Origin: Gnetum montanum | Taxonomy: Eukaryota; Streptophyta; Gnetopsida; Gnetales; Gnetaceae | Direction of reading: 5' to 3' | DNA length: 62,000 nucleotides | NCBI GenBank assembly: GCA_015680685.1 | Contig: MNCI01036718.1 | Location: 646,674-708,673, forward strand | Shown: positions 49,966-60,660 of the stretch, one piece after another | Layout: each line of letters starts with the position of its first letter | Numbering within the stretch: the first letter of the stretch is position 1 | Program-made: the position numbers and the translations under genes | The notes under the pieces: generated by a model | The model's database searches: none | What the model saw: only the letters and a program-made list of their open reading frames with translations | What the model was told of the DNA's origin: nothing

Positions 49966-50225
49966 TCAAACCATGAGTTGTTATCTTCATATGGACTATG
50001 TCTTATTGCATGTGTATCCACTTTCATTTTCATGACTTATCATTGCACACACTATGAATTGTTGTATATGTATGTACCTCCATTATTTAGGTCCTTATGA
50101 ATCCTATGGATGGTTGCAAGATTTATGGTTATATCCCTTTGCTTAAATAATGCTCCATAGAAATTACCATTTTTAATATTGGTATTAAAGTGTTTGGGGT
50201 AATATGTTTAACAATTTTTAAAAAT
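49966..50225 (-). repeat. Fragment of copia-like LTR G
   Basis: GACTATGTCTTATTGCATGTGTATCCA...TTTAGGTCCTTATG...AATGCTCCATAGAAA...TATTAAAGTGTTT aligns in order with 18910-19080. Confidence 0.6.
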
Positions 50226-50780
50226 ATATATATCATAATAAAGCATATCAACGACCTAGAGAGATTCTAGACATAAAAAATATAAGGTTTTGAGCATGTG
50301 TTTTTAGATTTTCATATTTACAGCCAAACATGAAAAACCTTCCCTTTCATTTAACTTTGATGACTATGGATCTAAGTATGAATTGAATTATATTCAAGCA
50401 TGTATTATAAATGCTATAAAATTACTTAAGAAATAAATGCTATAAAATTACTTAAGAATAATACATGGTTCTACAATTGAATTATGTTCAAGCATGTCTT
50501 ATAAATACTATAAAATTACTTAAGAATAATACCTGGTTCTATAAAACCAATTTTCTTGTTTCCTTAGGGAAAAATGGAGAAGTATTAAGTTATTCTAAAC
50601 TTACTGCAACCATAAATATTTTGGTTACTAGCCATGGATAGTTTGTATGGTGTGGTATTTAAAATTTTATGATTTTCTAATGAGTTTTGCATTTTTCTTA
50701 TTGGTTGTGTTATAGGATTACAGTGCAGAGTGTTTAGGATTTGGCATATAGAGTTACCCATATTTGATGGGGGAGGGAAT
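50226..50780. repeat. AT-rich spacer with a local tandem duplication
   Basis: ATTGAATTATATTCAAGCATG and the following TATAAAATTACTTAAGAATAATAC-TGGTTCTA recur at 50382-50474 and 50475-50546, and the first copy has an inner repeat of AAATGCTATAAAATTACTTAAG. The rest shows nothing recognisable. It ends in a purine run TGATGGGGGAGGGAAT directly before the LTR of element E. Confidence 0.6.
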
Positions 50781-51387
50781 TGGCACGATCTCTTGAGCTG
50801 TCGTCATCCTAGGCTCACGTGCAGGTTGGCGCGAGCTACGATAGATCCACACCCTGGGTGTGGAAATACATCTGTTACGACTAGATGGAGCTAGGTGGGA
50901 TGTATGCAAGGCAGGCTGTAGCTGGATTCGTCCAGATGCAATGCATGCACATCTGTTACTGCCAGACGAAGCTAGGTGGGATGCATGCGAGGGGGCTATA
51001 GTTGGGTTCATCTAGATGTAGCGCATGCACATCTACTATCACCAGTTGAGGCAAAGTGGATGGAAAACAGAGCTGGCAATCACTAAGAATGGGTTACATG
51101 CATACTCCTGGTTGGATATGCAAGTAACATATTTGTAGTGCCAATTACGAGAGTGTATTGGCAAGGCCAAGTATGCCCACGCCTATAGATACAAGAGGTG
51201 CTGCTCACATTGGGGGAAGCTCCTATACATGTTGTATTATTCCTTTGTGTACGAGTAAAGGTTGGGAGTTTTCCCGTAAGCATGTTCCTCCTGTGCTTGA
51301 GCATCACTAGGCATCATTGTGAGTAGTTGGCTAAGTTAGTCATTTAGCACTATAACTTTGTGAAAAAATTTCCGCTAAGTCTCACCT
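50781..51387 (+). repeat. 5' LTR of element E
   Basis: Starts TGGCACGATCTCTTGAGCTG (TGTCACGGCC in the other copy). It carries repeated CATGCACATCTG units and ends near GCTAAGTCTCACCTAG. Right end approximate. Confidence 0.8.
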
Positions 51388-51388
51388 A

Positions 51389-52529
51389 GTGACAGTTGTT
51401 TTCAGAGCGAAGGTTGCTGTGATGGAGGACCTTGTTGAGTGCATGGCTATCTTGGAAGCATTGATTGGAGCCCCAGCTCCTAATGCTCAATCCATTGCAG
51501 ACCAAGTAGTGCTGCACCATAGGGAAATCAATGATCTGCATCAAGTCAATGATCTGGTGCAGAGCAAACTTAAATCTCATGTGGGTGAGATCAAGGACAT
51601 AAAGGTACGTCTCTCATCCTTTAAGGATGACATCGCATTGCTCAAGAAGATTGTTGTAGGATCTTCACATGGGGGTAGGAACCTAGATAACTCCAAACTA
51701 AAAGTGTTAGAGCCAAGACAGTTTGGAGGAAGCCGGAATGCAAAGGAACTAGAGAACTTCATGTGGGACATGGAGCAATACTTTCATGTTGCTTGTGTTT
51801 CTGAGGATCAGAGGGTAACAATAACTAGCATGTATCTCATTGGAGATGCAAAGCTCTAGTGAAGGACACAACTGGAGGATGATGTAAGTGTCAGCCGTCC
51901 TCAAATCACAACATGAGAGGTGTTGAGAAAGGAGCTAAAGGATTAGTTCCTTCCTCTGAATGCAACATGGGTAGCCTGGGAATTCTTAAGGAATCTGAAA
52001 CACACCACTACCTTGCATGATTATGTGAAGGAATTAAGTTCCTTGATATTAGACATTAAGAATATGTCTGAAGAGGATAAGCTATTTAACTTTCTTTCAG
52101 GGGTTGCAGCCATGGACTCAAGCAGAGTTGAGGAGGCAAAACGTGAAAGATCTACCAATGGCTATAGCTGTTATGGATGGCTTGGTCAACTATAAGTGGG
52201 GCAATTCTAGATCCTATTCAGAGTTGAAGAAGCCCCAGGACAAGGGCAAGAAAGAAGGAAAGCAACATCGAGGTCTGAAAGACAAGAAGGAGGGGGCACC
52301 CTCCAAACCCAAGGGAGATGGAGCCTCCCAAGGTAATAAATTCTCATCTAGATGCTTCATTTGTGATGAACCACATCGAGCTTGTGACTATCCATCAAGA
52401 GAGAAGCTCACACCCTTAGACTTCAAGAGGCATCTAAGGGAGATGGTAGTAACACGAACCCGAGGTGTAACCCATTACAGTTGCTTAACACCCTTGTGTG
52501 TCAGAAGTCTAGCCAATCCAATGAGCTAA
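51389..52529 (+). pseudogene. Element E gag
   Basis: 51389-51859 is open: an N-terminal helical part, then LEPRQFGGSRNAKELENFMWDMEQYF and DQRVTITSMYLIGDAKL, typical chromovirus gag. It stops at TAG (51857), where the family usually has Trp. It continues in other frames at 52013-52195 (HDYVKELSSLILDIKNMSEE) and 52104-52529 (AELRRQNVKDLPMAIAVMD, a Lys-rich linker, and a damaged zinc knuckle CFICDEPHRACDYP). Gag builds the virus-like particle. Confidence 0.85.
51397..51408 (+). other. Primer binding site, initiator-Met type (element E)
   Basis: TGTTTTCAGAGC matches TGGTATCAGAGC at 10 of 12 positions, just inside the 5' LTR. Confidence 0.6.
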
Positions 52530-53074
52530 TGTTTGTAGAGGTCTTCCTCAATGGACAGAAGGCAATGTTGGATACGAGAGCAACGAACAACTTTGTGTCC
52601 CAGCTGTTGGTGGAGAAACTTGGCTTGACCATCGCCAAGAGCCATAGCAAGGTGAAGTCGATGAACTCGGGGGCACAGCCAGTGCATGGTGTGATCTCCT
52701 CTCCTCTCAGAGTTGGCCTTTGGAAGAACAATTGTAACTTTATGATCGTTCCTTTGGATGACTTTGAATTGATTTTAGCGGTTGAATTCTTTGTAAGGCC
52801 TAAAGCTTTAGTGGCACCACACTTGGGAGGAATGCTAATTGCCGATGAAAGGCAACCCAACTTCATTTCAATCAAATGTAAAGAACTTAAATTGATGTTT
52901 CAGTCGGCGACTCAAACAAATGCAGGTGTACAAAGGGGTAAAGTCACTATGTTGGCTTCCTTGGTGGAAATCAAAGAGAACCAGACAGTGGAAGTACCTA
53001 ATTATGTGGGGGATTTGCTGACAGAATTTGTAGACGTGATGCTACCAGAGCTGCCCAAGGTCTTACCGCCCTAA
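52481..53074 (+). pseudogene. Element E aspartic protease
   Basis: 197 open codons overlapping the end of gag in another frame. MFVEVFLNGQKAMLDTRATNNFVS is the retropepsin active-site region; the catalytic Asp-Thr-Gly reads Asp-Thr-Arg, which should kill the enzyme. SPLRVGLWKNNCNFMIVPLDDFELIL is the flap and following core. The C-terminal linker runs toward RT. Confidence 0.85.
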
Positions 53075-53079
53075 AGGAA

Positions 53080-54045
53080 GGTAGACCACTAGATAGAGCT
53101 AGAACCAGGGATGAGATCGCCCACGAGTGTTCCATATCATATGTCCCCAATGGAGCTCACTGAGCTAGGCAGTAGTTGGATGAGCTGTTGAAGGTTGGCT
53201 ACCTTCAACCTTCAAAGGCACTGTATGGAGCACCGGTGCTCTTCCAAAAGAAGCAGGATAGCACGTTGCAGATGTGCATGGATTACCGAGCACTAAATAA
53301 GATCAACATCAAAAGCAAGTACCCAGTGCCAAATGTGGCAAACTTGTTCAATCGTTTGGCAAAAGCCAGGTATTTTACCAAACTAGATCTGAGATCTGGG
53401 TATTGGCAGGTGCACATTGCTATTGGGGATGAAGTAAAAACAATGTGTGTAACTTGTTATTACTCTTTTGAGTTCTTAGTGATGCCATTTGATCTCACTA
53501 ACGCCCCTGCCACATTTTGTAATTTGATAAATGATGTGCTATATGATTTCTTAGATAGATTGGTGGTAATCTATCTAGATGATATTGTGGTGTATTGTGA
53601 GAGTCTAGAGGCTCATGTAGAACACTTGAGGCAGGTTTTCTTAAGGTTGAGAGAAAACCAATTGTATGTAAAGAAAGAAAAATGTGAATTCAATATCTAG
53701 GAGATCTTGTTCCTAAGTCACTGAATATCAAAAGGGAAGATCTGAATGGATGATTGAAAAGTGAAGGCAATTGTGGAGTGGCCTGCTCCAAAGAAGGTAA
53801 CTGAGTTGCAGTCCTTTTTAGGACTTGCAAACTATTATCGGTGGTTCATTGAAGGCTACACAAGGAAGATAGCCCCCTTGACTGATTTACTTAAGAAAAA
53901 CCAAGTGTGGATTTGGTCAGAGGTCTATGAGAATGTCTTTAAACGAATTAAGGAAGCTGTGACATCGGAACTAATGCTCCGGTTGCCCGACTTCAAAGTT
54001 CCCTTTGAACTTCATACTGATGCATCCAATCAAGTAATTGGTTGA
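53080..54045 (+). pseudogene. Element E reverse transcriptase
   Basis: 53176-53700 reads from MDELLKVGYLQPSKALYGAP through MCMDYRALNKINIKSKYPVP, KLDLRSGYWQV, VMPFDLTNAPATF (usually FGLTNAP) and VVIYLDDIVVY, the YLDD active site. After a TAG and a short shifted stretch, 53761-54045 continues with [24 protein letters not shown] and the start of RNase [14 protein letters not shown]. Catalytic aspartates are present but the frame is broken. Confidence 0.92.
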
Positions 54046-54440
54046 GTCTTGGTCTAAGAGAGACATCCAATTGCAATTGAGAGTAGGAAGCTGAAGGACG
54101 CAGAGCAGCAATATACTACTCACGAAAAGAAAATGACCGCAATGATACACTGCTTGAATGTCTAGAGGCATTACTTGTTGGGAACAAAATTTATAATGGT
54201 CATGGATAATGTGGCCAATACTTACTTCAAAACCTAGAAGAAGCTCTCCCGGAAGTAGGCAAGGTGGCAAGAGTACCTTGCAGAATTTGACTTTGATTGG
54301 GTTCATCGACTTAGGTGGGAGAACCAGGTAGCGAATGTGCTAAGTCAAAAGGAAGTCCAGGCCTACGTAGCTGCGTTGATGATAGTTCACTCGAACTTCA
54401 CCAATAAAGTGAAGGAAGCTACAGAAGTGGACAAGACCTA
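54020..54440 (+). pseudogene. Element E RNase H
   Basis: Conceptual translation after the TGA at 54044 gives ERHPIAIESRKLKDAEQQY, THEKKMTAMIHCLNV, RHYLLGTKFIMVMDN and WQEYLAEFDFDW, the RNase H fold of Ty3/gypsy elements. Several TAG/TGA codons sit where the family has Gln, Gly or Trp. It would degrade the RNA strand of the RNA-DNA hybrid. Confidence 0.8.
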
Positions 54441-54459
54441 TTGTCAGCTTCGATAACAA

Positions 54460-55356
54460 GTGCATAAAGGCCTCATAAGAAAATATTGGCTTGAGGCTAA
54501 TCTTTTGTATGCTCGGGGTAATAGACTGTATGTTCCAAAGGGTGGGGGACTACAATGTAAACTAAAGAGGAAAACCCATGATACCCAATGGGCTGGACAC
54601 CTAGGGATAAAGAGAATGTTAGCTCTTCTATCTCGAGGCTACTTTTGGTCCAAGATGGAAGTAGATGTAAAATTGTATGTGAGAACATGTCTAGTGTGTC
54701 AGCTAGACAAGATAGAGAAGAAGAAGCAAGATGCGCTTCTTCAACCTCTCCCACTCCCAGAAAGAACATGGGAATCTATTTTCATGGATTTTATCACGAG
54801 CTTCCCATAGGTGGATGGGAAGGTGTCGGTATTGGTTGTGGTGGATCAGTTCTCAAAATACACTATGTTTGTAGCTGCACCTCAAGCGTGCACAACAAAA
54901 ACAACCATTGAACTCTTCTTTTGGTATGTGGTAAAGGTATTCAGGGTACCAAGGAATATTGTAAGTGACCGGGATGCCTGATTCACAAGGAAGTTTTGGG
55001 TGATGTTGTTCTCTTTAATAGGCTTGGAATTAAAATTTTCCACAACCAACCATCCCCAAATAGATGGGCAAACCGAGTGAGTGAATGCTTTGGTTGAAGA
55101 GTATCTTTGCCACTTTGTAACCGCAAGTCAACGGAATTGGGTCTCATTGTTAGACACCATCCAATTCTGTTATAACTTGCATCAAACTTCTTCGACGAGG
55201 TTGAGTCCTACAAAGGTGGTCTTTGGGCATCAACCCATAATGCCATTGGAGGTAGCGAAATCAAAGTCGCAAGGGAAATGTCCACCGACATATCGCTTTG
55301 CACACGATAAGCAAGAATTGTATGAGCAAGCTCAAGACAGCTTAGCCAAGGTGTAG
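54460..55356 (+). pseudogene. Element E integrase (zinc-binding and catalytic parts)
   Basis: 54460-54810 has the H-H-C-C zinc module: THDTQWAGHLGIKRML, GYFWSKMEVDVKLYVRTC and CQLDK, then WESIFMDFITSFP with the first catalytic Asp. The next frame reads VLVVVDQFSKYTMFV and NIVSDRDA-stop-FT (the stop replaces Arg of DRDARFT), then NHPQIDGQTE-stop-VN. 55081-55356 continues with EEYLCHFVTASQRNW and SPTKVVFGHQP. Confidence 0.88.
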
Positions 55357-55362
55357 AGGCGT

Positions 55363-55935
55363 ATGAAGAAGTATGCAAATCAAAATCAAAGGGCAATCGA
55401 GGTCAATGAAGGAGATAAGGTCTTGTTAAAATTTACTTCCCAAATCTGGAAAAAGGTCATTAATAAAAGGTACCACAAAGGCCTTCTCCAGAAGTACGAT
55501 AGACCATTTGAGGCTGTGAAGAGGATAGGCAATGTGGCCTATAAATTGAAACTTTCAGAGTGGATGAAACTCCATTCGACATTTCATGTGAGCTTCCTCA
55601 AACCCTTTTATGAGGATGTGATGAGGCAACAAGTTAGCAGAGCCCCTCTTGGTGTTCGAAAGGAATTTCGAAGAACAACTGAGAGGATTCTTAACCATCG
55701 GACCGAAGGTACTAGTTGGAAGAATCGATGCATCAATTACTTAGTCCAGTGGAAGGGTTGTAGTGAAGAGGACGCCACATGGGAACATGGCATTACCTTA
55801 TGGCAGTTCGAGGAATTAATCAAGCGATACCTAGAAGGACTTCCGACGAGGACGTCAAACTCATCCAGTGGGGGGTGGGTTTGTCACGGCCTCTTGAGCT
55901 GCCATCGTCCTAGGCTTGCGTGTAGGCTAGCATGA
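55363..55935 (+). pseudogene. Element E integrase C-terminus with chromodomain
   Basis: 190 open codons. First the GPF/Y-like region: VNEGDKVLLKFTSQIWKK, LLQKYDRPFEAVKRIGNVAYKLKL, STFHVSFLKPF. Then the chromodomain at about residues 120-165: INYLVQWKGCSEEDATWEHG and FEELIKRYL. Chromodomains steer integration to marked chromatin. The last codons run into the 3' LTR. Confidence 0.88.
55865..55881 (+). other. Polypurine tract of element E
   Basis: CCAGTGGGGGGTGGGTT lies directly before the 3' LTR start TGTCACGG. Confidence 0.7.
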
Positions 55936-56504
55936 GCTACAATGAATCCACACCCTAGGTGTGAAAAGACATCTGGTACCACTAGATGGAGCCAAGTCGA
56001 ATGCATGCAAGGCAGGCTACAGCTAGATTTGTCTAGATGCAGCGCATGCACATCTGTTACTGCTAGACAAAACCAGGTGAGATGCATGTGAGAGGGCTAC
56101 AACTGAGTTCATCCAGATGCAACGCATGCACATCTGCTATTGCCAGTTAGGGTGATGTGGATAAAAAACAGAGCTGGCAATCACTAAGAATAGGTTACAT
56201 GCATACTTCAGGTTGAATATGCAAATAACGGATTTGTAGTGCTAGTTACAGGAGCGTATTAGCAAGGTTGGGTACACTCGCACCGATAAATACAAGAGGT
56301 GTTACTCACATTGGGGGCACCTCCTGTACATGTTGTATTATTTCTTTGTGTATGAGTAAAGTTGAGAGTTTTCCCATAAGTGTGTTCCTCATGTGGTTAA
56401 GCATCACTAGGTTGGGAGTTTTCCGTAAGTGTGTTCCTCATGTGCTTAAGCATCACTAAGCTAAGCATTCACCTGGTGGAAAAATTTTTGCTAAGACACA
56501 CCCA
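55882..56504 (+). repeat. 3' LTR of element E
   Basis: Matches 50781-51387 throughout. It has an internal tandem duplication of about 50 bp (56361-56410 and 56411-56460, GTTG-GAGTTTTCC...AAGCATCACTA) that is single in the 5' LTR. Ends near AAGACACACCCA. Confidence 0.82.
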
Positions 56505-57091
56505 AAGAATCATGATCAATTAGAATAGGAAGATTGTTCAATCAACTGCCAAAACCACGCCCGTCCCTAATTATTCGTTCTCCAATTTCTCACACCATGT
56601 TTCTTCAGGCCTTCTTCTGATGTTGCTAAACATTCGTTTCAGAATCACAACAACGTCTGCCATTTTCACATGGTCAACCCGTAAAATGTGCCAAGCCAGA
56701 GATTACTAAATTGGCTCAGCAAAGCTTATCCAAACCTCCATTGGCCGGGCAAAAGATATTTTCAAGCAGGCCAGCCTCCCGCATATGTCCTTGCATATCA
56801 GGCCTGGTCCGCATCTTCATGGCTGATCCGGTGTGCGGAATATGGATCAATGCCACGTACATGTGTAACAGCGGCCATGTTTCCCCACCAATATCGCCTG
56901 CGCCTGCTTTTGGACCACAAATAAAACAAGGGGCAGAATCCACCGACACAACGAACTTGCGTAAGAAAAACGCCCTTGTATCAGTGTGATCGTATAAAGA
57001 ATTCAAGCTGAAGCAGCAGCTGCAAATTCGGTGTAGTTGTGGTAAAAATTTTCGCAGGAGGAGGAGAAGGAGGAGTTATTGATTATTCAAG
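56505..57091 (+). promoter_or_regulatory. Promoter and 5' UTR of the EF-hand gene
   Basis: Richer in GC than the repeats, with no element similarity. A TATA box TATAAAG at 56993-56999 predicts a start of transcription near 57025-57030. A GGAGGAGGAGAAGGAGGAG purine run at 57057-57075 sits in the leader. The open minus-strand frame here (56716-57006) has no recognisable domain and is probably chance. Confidence 0.6.
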
Positions 57092-57502
57092 ATGAGCGTG
57101 GTGATTCTGGACGGTGGCAGCGTGCGCGAATTCGTGGCGAACGACGAAGCGTTCAACAAGACGATGCAGAGCAAGTTCCATGAACTGGATGTCAATGGCG
57201 ACGGAGTGCTGTCACGATCGGAGCTGCGCAAGGCCTGCGAGAGCCTCAGCCTCGGCCTGGGACTGCTGGAGTCGGCCCAGCCGGAGGAACGTCTGAACGC
57301 CTTCTACGACTCCATTTTCGAGGGTTTCGACACCGACCATAACAATACGGTGGATCCGGCCGAGTTCCAGGCGGAGATGAAGAATATCTTCACCGCCATC
57401 GCTGACGGCCTTGGAACTGCCCCCATCCAAGTCGTTCTTGATCAAAGCAGCATCCTTAAAGAAGCCGCCGAGTTCCAGTCCTCCAAGCCTACTGCTAACT
57501 AA
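57092..57502 (+). CDS. EF-hand calcium-binding protein, plant two-EF-hand family
   Basis: Single exon, 136 residues, ending in TAA. It begins MSVVILDGGSVREFV, as in the small plant EF-hand family with an N-terminal MSV-ILDG signature. The first EF loop is at residues 33-44 (DVNGDGVLSRSE), canonical with Asp 1,3-type ligands, Gly at 6 and Glu at 12. The second is at 80-91 (DTDHNNTVDPAE), with ligands D80, D82, N84, D88, E91 and Asn instead of Gly at position 6. It should bind calcium in the cytosol as a sensor or buffer; the partner is unknown. There is no signal peptide or membrane segment. Coding is strongly GC-rich compared with its AT-rich surroundings, a sign of a maintained gene. TATA box and purine-rich leader lie upstream. 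Confidence 0.93.
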   Translation: MSVVILDGGSVREFVANDEAFNKTMQSKFHELDVNGDGVLSRSELRKACESLSLGLGLLESAQPEERLNAFYDSIFEGFDTDHNNTVDPAEFQAEMKNIFTAIADGLGTAPIQVVLDQSSILKEAAEFQSSKPTAN

Positions 57503-58890
57503 TCTAGCTAGTCGTCCTTCCAATTATATTATAAATTGCTCGTTTCTGATATTTGTCGTAGCTGAGAATGTGATTACGTAATCTTTGTTCTTCTGTTTTC
57601 GAAGAGTTAGGGTTTGAGGACAGCTACGCTCGATTATGTGACAAAATTCAGTCAGATCCTTGCTTGCTTGGTGGTTATATATATGTGTGTGTGTAAAAGT
57701 CTTGTGAAATTATGTGATAAATGAAGAGGTTTTCATGACTGATGTGATGAATCACTGGCTATTTTCATCGATCTCCCAGGCATATAAACATTTGCACTAC
57801 TTTAGATTTTATTTTATTTTGTAAATGCAGACGATGGAATTGAATTGTGTGTGATCCGATTTTATTTGGTTTCGGAGACCCGACATTGCGCCTGGCATGG
57901 GCCTATGAAATTTGCAGAATCCTTTTACCCAAAGGTACTGATCTCACGGCAGCAGTTTTATATTTCACTCTGAATCCTGTTTCACTTTGCTTAACAGGAT
58001 ATCGTCAATCAGTGGCCTCTTCTATGACACGTTAATTTCCCCACCACATCCTGTTGTGTATTGGGTATATCTGAACGGAAAATTTTCTGTATAAGAATAT
58101 GGTTTACCTATCTTTAGCATCGGTCAAATGTGATGTGAACGAAACATACTTGCTTAGACTCTCCTTTCTTTTTACCTCTCCGAAGACTGTAGAGGAGCGG
58201 GCCTTTGTATGCCCCGGTAATTTCCCCACCAGTTTTTTTGGTCTTTGGTATTGTATTTGTTAAATGTCATTTGAATGGAAATTTTCCGCTGTGGCAGATA
58301 AGTATGGGTGAGTATTGGTTAAATGTCATTTGAATGAAAAATTTTCCATCCGGCGAATATTGTTCTTGATGGAAGGCTAGGAAGGCCTCTTATCAGATCG
58401 CTTGAAATCTCCTCCAGAGATGCATGATATTTCTATGGGAACCAATTTTGTGGCAATTTAGAATTTTTGTTAATATTCTAGAAACTTGGTATATAATCAA
58501 ATAAAAATAGAGGTGAGCGCTTCTTTGACGTGTGAGCAAATGGTTTTTTGCTAGTGTGAAGAAACAATTTATTGTTGGTGCTCCATGGTGATGTTTTTTG
58601 GGAGACCAATAGAAATGTGTGCCTATAGTTGGATACGTTGTGTTAGTGTAGGCAGCTAGTTGCCAACATAGTGGACAAAGGAGAGTGGTGGTTGTGTTAG
58701 TGTAGGCAGCTAGTTGCCAACATAGTGGACAAAGGAGAGTGGTGTGTAACTATTTGAGGTTGCAAGCTATAGAGGGTTTGCAACAAATTTTGGGTTCTTT
58801 TGCATCTCAACTAATTTTGAATATTCATTCACAACAAGAATACCATGAGCAAAGATATTCCTAGTGACACAAGGAGTAAGGTCTATTGTT
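57503..58890. other. Spacer downstream of the EF-hand gene
   Basis: Includes the 3' UTR. A TATATATATGTGTGTGTGT run lies at about 57677. Three degenerate copies of a motif (AATTTCCCCACCA followed by GTATT and TGAA-GGAAA-TTTTC) occur at 58034-58095, 58218-58300 and 58310-58350. A 54-bp tandem duplication is at 58637-58744. No coding recognised. Confidence 0.5.
58637..58744. repeat. Perfect 54-bp tandem duplication
   Basis: The unit beginning GTTGTGTTAGTGTAGGCAGC occurs at 58637-58690 and again at 58691-58744 without a mismatch. The identity implies a recent event or an assembly or sequencing artefact. Confidence 0.92.
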
Positions 58891-60099
58891 TTATTTCTCC
58901 CTATGTGTATGGTGTTGCTATTAGGGATTTTACAAAGCCTTCTTTACTTGGTTATTTTACTAGCTGAATTTTGCCTCTATTTGTGCTTAATAATTGGATT
59001 AGTTCACAATGGGTAGTAAAAAGAAATTAATTGTACTCATGTTATGAATATGTCAAGGAGTGTGTTTCTTTTCTCTTTTGAATTATAAAAAACAACAATA
59101 GTTAGTTCTACAAGAAAGGTTGTGGGATGTATCTAGTACTATTTTAGTTGTTTCCCCATGGATTGAAGATTTCAATCTCGAGGAAGTATGCTACACGTTG
59201 CCTATTTGGATTGAGTTTCCAAGTTTACCACCAATCCTTTTAATGTTTGTAGAACATATTATCAATACAATGTCATATAGAATAGTGCATGTTGCCTTAG
59301 ATTGAAGTCAAGATTCATACCAAGCCATGTAGAAGAGTGTATGTTGCCTTGGATTTAAGTCAAGATTTATCAAACATCATTAAAATTAGTATTAATGGGA
59401 AACCCACTCTCTTACATCTGATTTGATATTTAATACTACCAAACTCTTGTTCTTACTATCATCAAAAAAATCACCAAGTTCATAATTGTCCTAAGTTGTT
59501 GGCAAAAAGAGAAGCAAATTGCATAGCTAGTGAGAAAGCCAAACAAGCTACTAAAGTTGAGGTGCAAGATAAACTTGTTAAAGTGTCATTGGAAAAAGAA
59601 CAATCCAAGATGACAAAGCAAATGCAAACATCATAGCCTCTTAATAAGACTTCTCAAAAAGATCACTCATACACATTTATACAAGAAACCATGGTTTAGG
59701 TTTCAATAATTAAAGATACTCATGGATTTCAAACTATGGTCTATAAAGGTAAAGCTAAGGAGGTTGTAGGATCTTCATCTTATGCTAAGGTAGCAAAGTC
59801 TAGTGCTTCCTTACACCTGCATAGTCTTGCATTTGATAATAAATTTAGAAATATTAAAATGCAAGCAAGGAATGTTGCTAATTTTCCATGTAGTTTTCAA
59901 GGTCATAAAAGAGTGGAACAAGATTTTTCCTCTAAGTATGACCCTAAACTAGCTAATGCTATTGTAGTTGGTGTCAATAAATATTATGGTGTATTAGCGC
60001 AAGATGTAGAGCATGTCCTTTCTACTCAACTTTATGATTAAGTTAGTTTCCTAGAATGTCAAAGAACTGATGAATCCTCTAAGACCACATTGTGTTCGT

Positions 60100-60660
60100 C
60101 ATGCTATTAGAGAGGTTTGCCTAGATTTTATTTTTCTTTATTTAAAGATTTAGGGTTTTGATCTTCAAGCAACTTGTTCTTGCATTGCACCAAGGTTTCT
60201 CTATCTTACTTCAAATCACTCTAAGGATCATGGTGATTGTGCTATTTTGGTAAATCCCAAGTGGAATGTTGAAGTTATTGATTATGGTGTTGACAATTCA
60301 AGTAATTTAGTTTGGATTATTATTTCTTTGAAAAATAAATTAACTAGATTTTTATTAATTTATGCTCTTAATAATGTGATGCTAGGAGATATGGTTTGGG
60401 AACATATCTTGCATGAGCTACCAAAAATTCCTTTTATTATGACAGGGAATTTCAATTTCATCTCCTCTAAGGTTGAGCAATTTAATGGTTAGCCCGCTTC
60501 CACTATTTCTCAAGATAATTTTATTTGGCAACATATCAAGCATAGATTCCATCTTGTTGATCCTACTAAGAATAGGACTAACATTCTTAGTGAGCAAAGA
60601 TTCACTTAGTGGAACTTTGAATCAGGCTCTACTAAAATTTTATCCAAACTAGAGAGAGTT
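60100..60660 (+). pseudogene. LINE AP-endonuclease domain remnant
   Basis: The open frame 60247-60492 contains NPKWNVEVIDYGVDNSSNLVW, TRFLLIYALNNV, GDMVWEHILHELPKIPFIM and TGNFNFISSKVEQFNG. The last matches the GDFN-x-QFNG signature of plant L1 endonucleases (here GNFN), which nick target DNA before reverse transcription. Stops flank the block. Confidence 0.82.

Larger units (their letters stand above)
50781..56504 (+). mobile_element. Element E: Ty3/gypsy chromovirus with chromodomain
   Basis: LTRs at 50781-51387 and 55882-56504 flank gag, protease, RT, RNase H, integrase and a C-terminal chromodomain in the order of plant chromoviruses. A degenerate initiator-Met primer site follows the first LTR and a G-rich tract precedes the second. 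The coding frame is broken by several stops; many are changes such as CGA or CAG to TGA/TAG, or TGG to TAG, where the family has Arg, Gln or Trp. No clear target duplication. Confidence 0.9.

Noticed and set aside
56716-57006. Minus-strand open frame of 96 codons next to the EF-hand gene
   Set aside because: It overlaps the TATA box and leader of the EF-hand gene and shows no domain; likely chance.
57114-57523. Other open frames overlapping the EF-hand gene on both strands
   Set aside because: Shadows of a GC-rich coding region; only the 57092 frame has family motifs.
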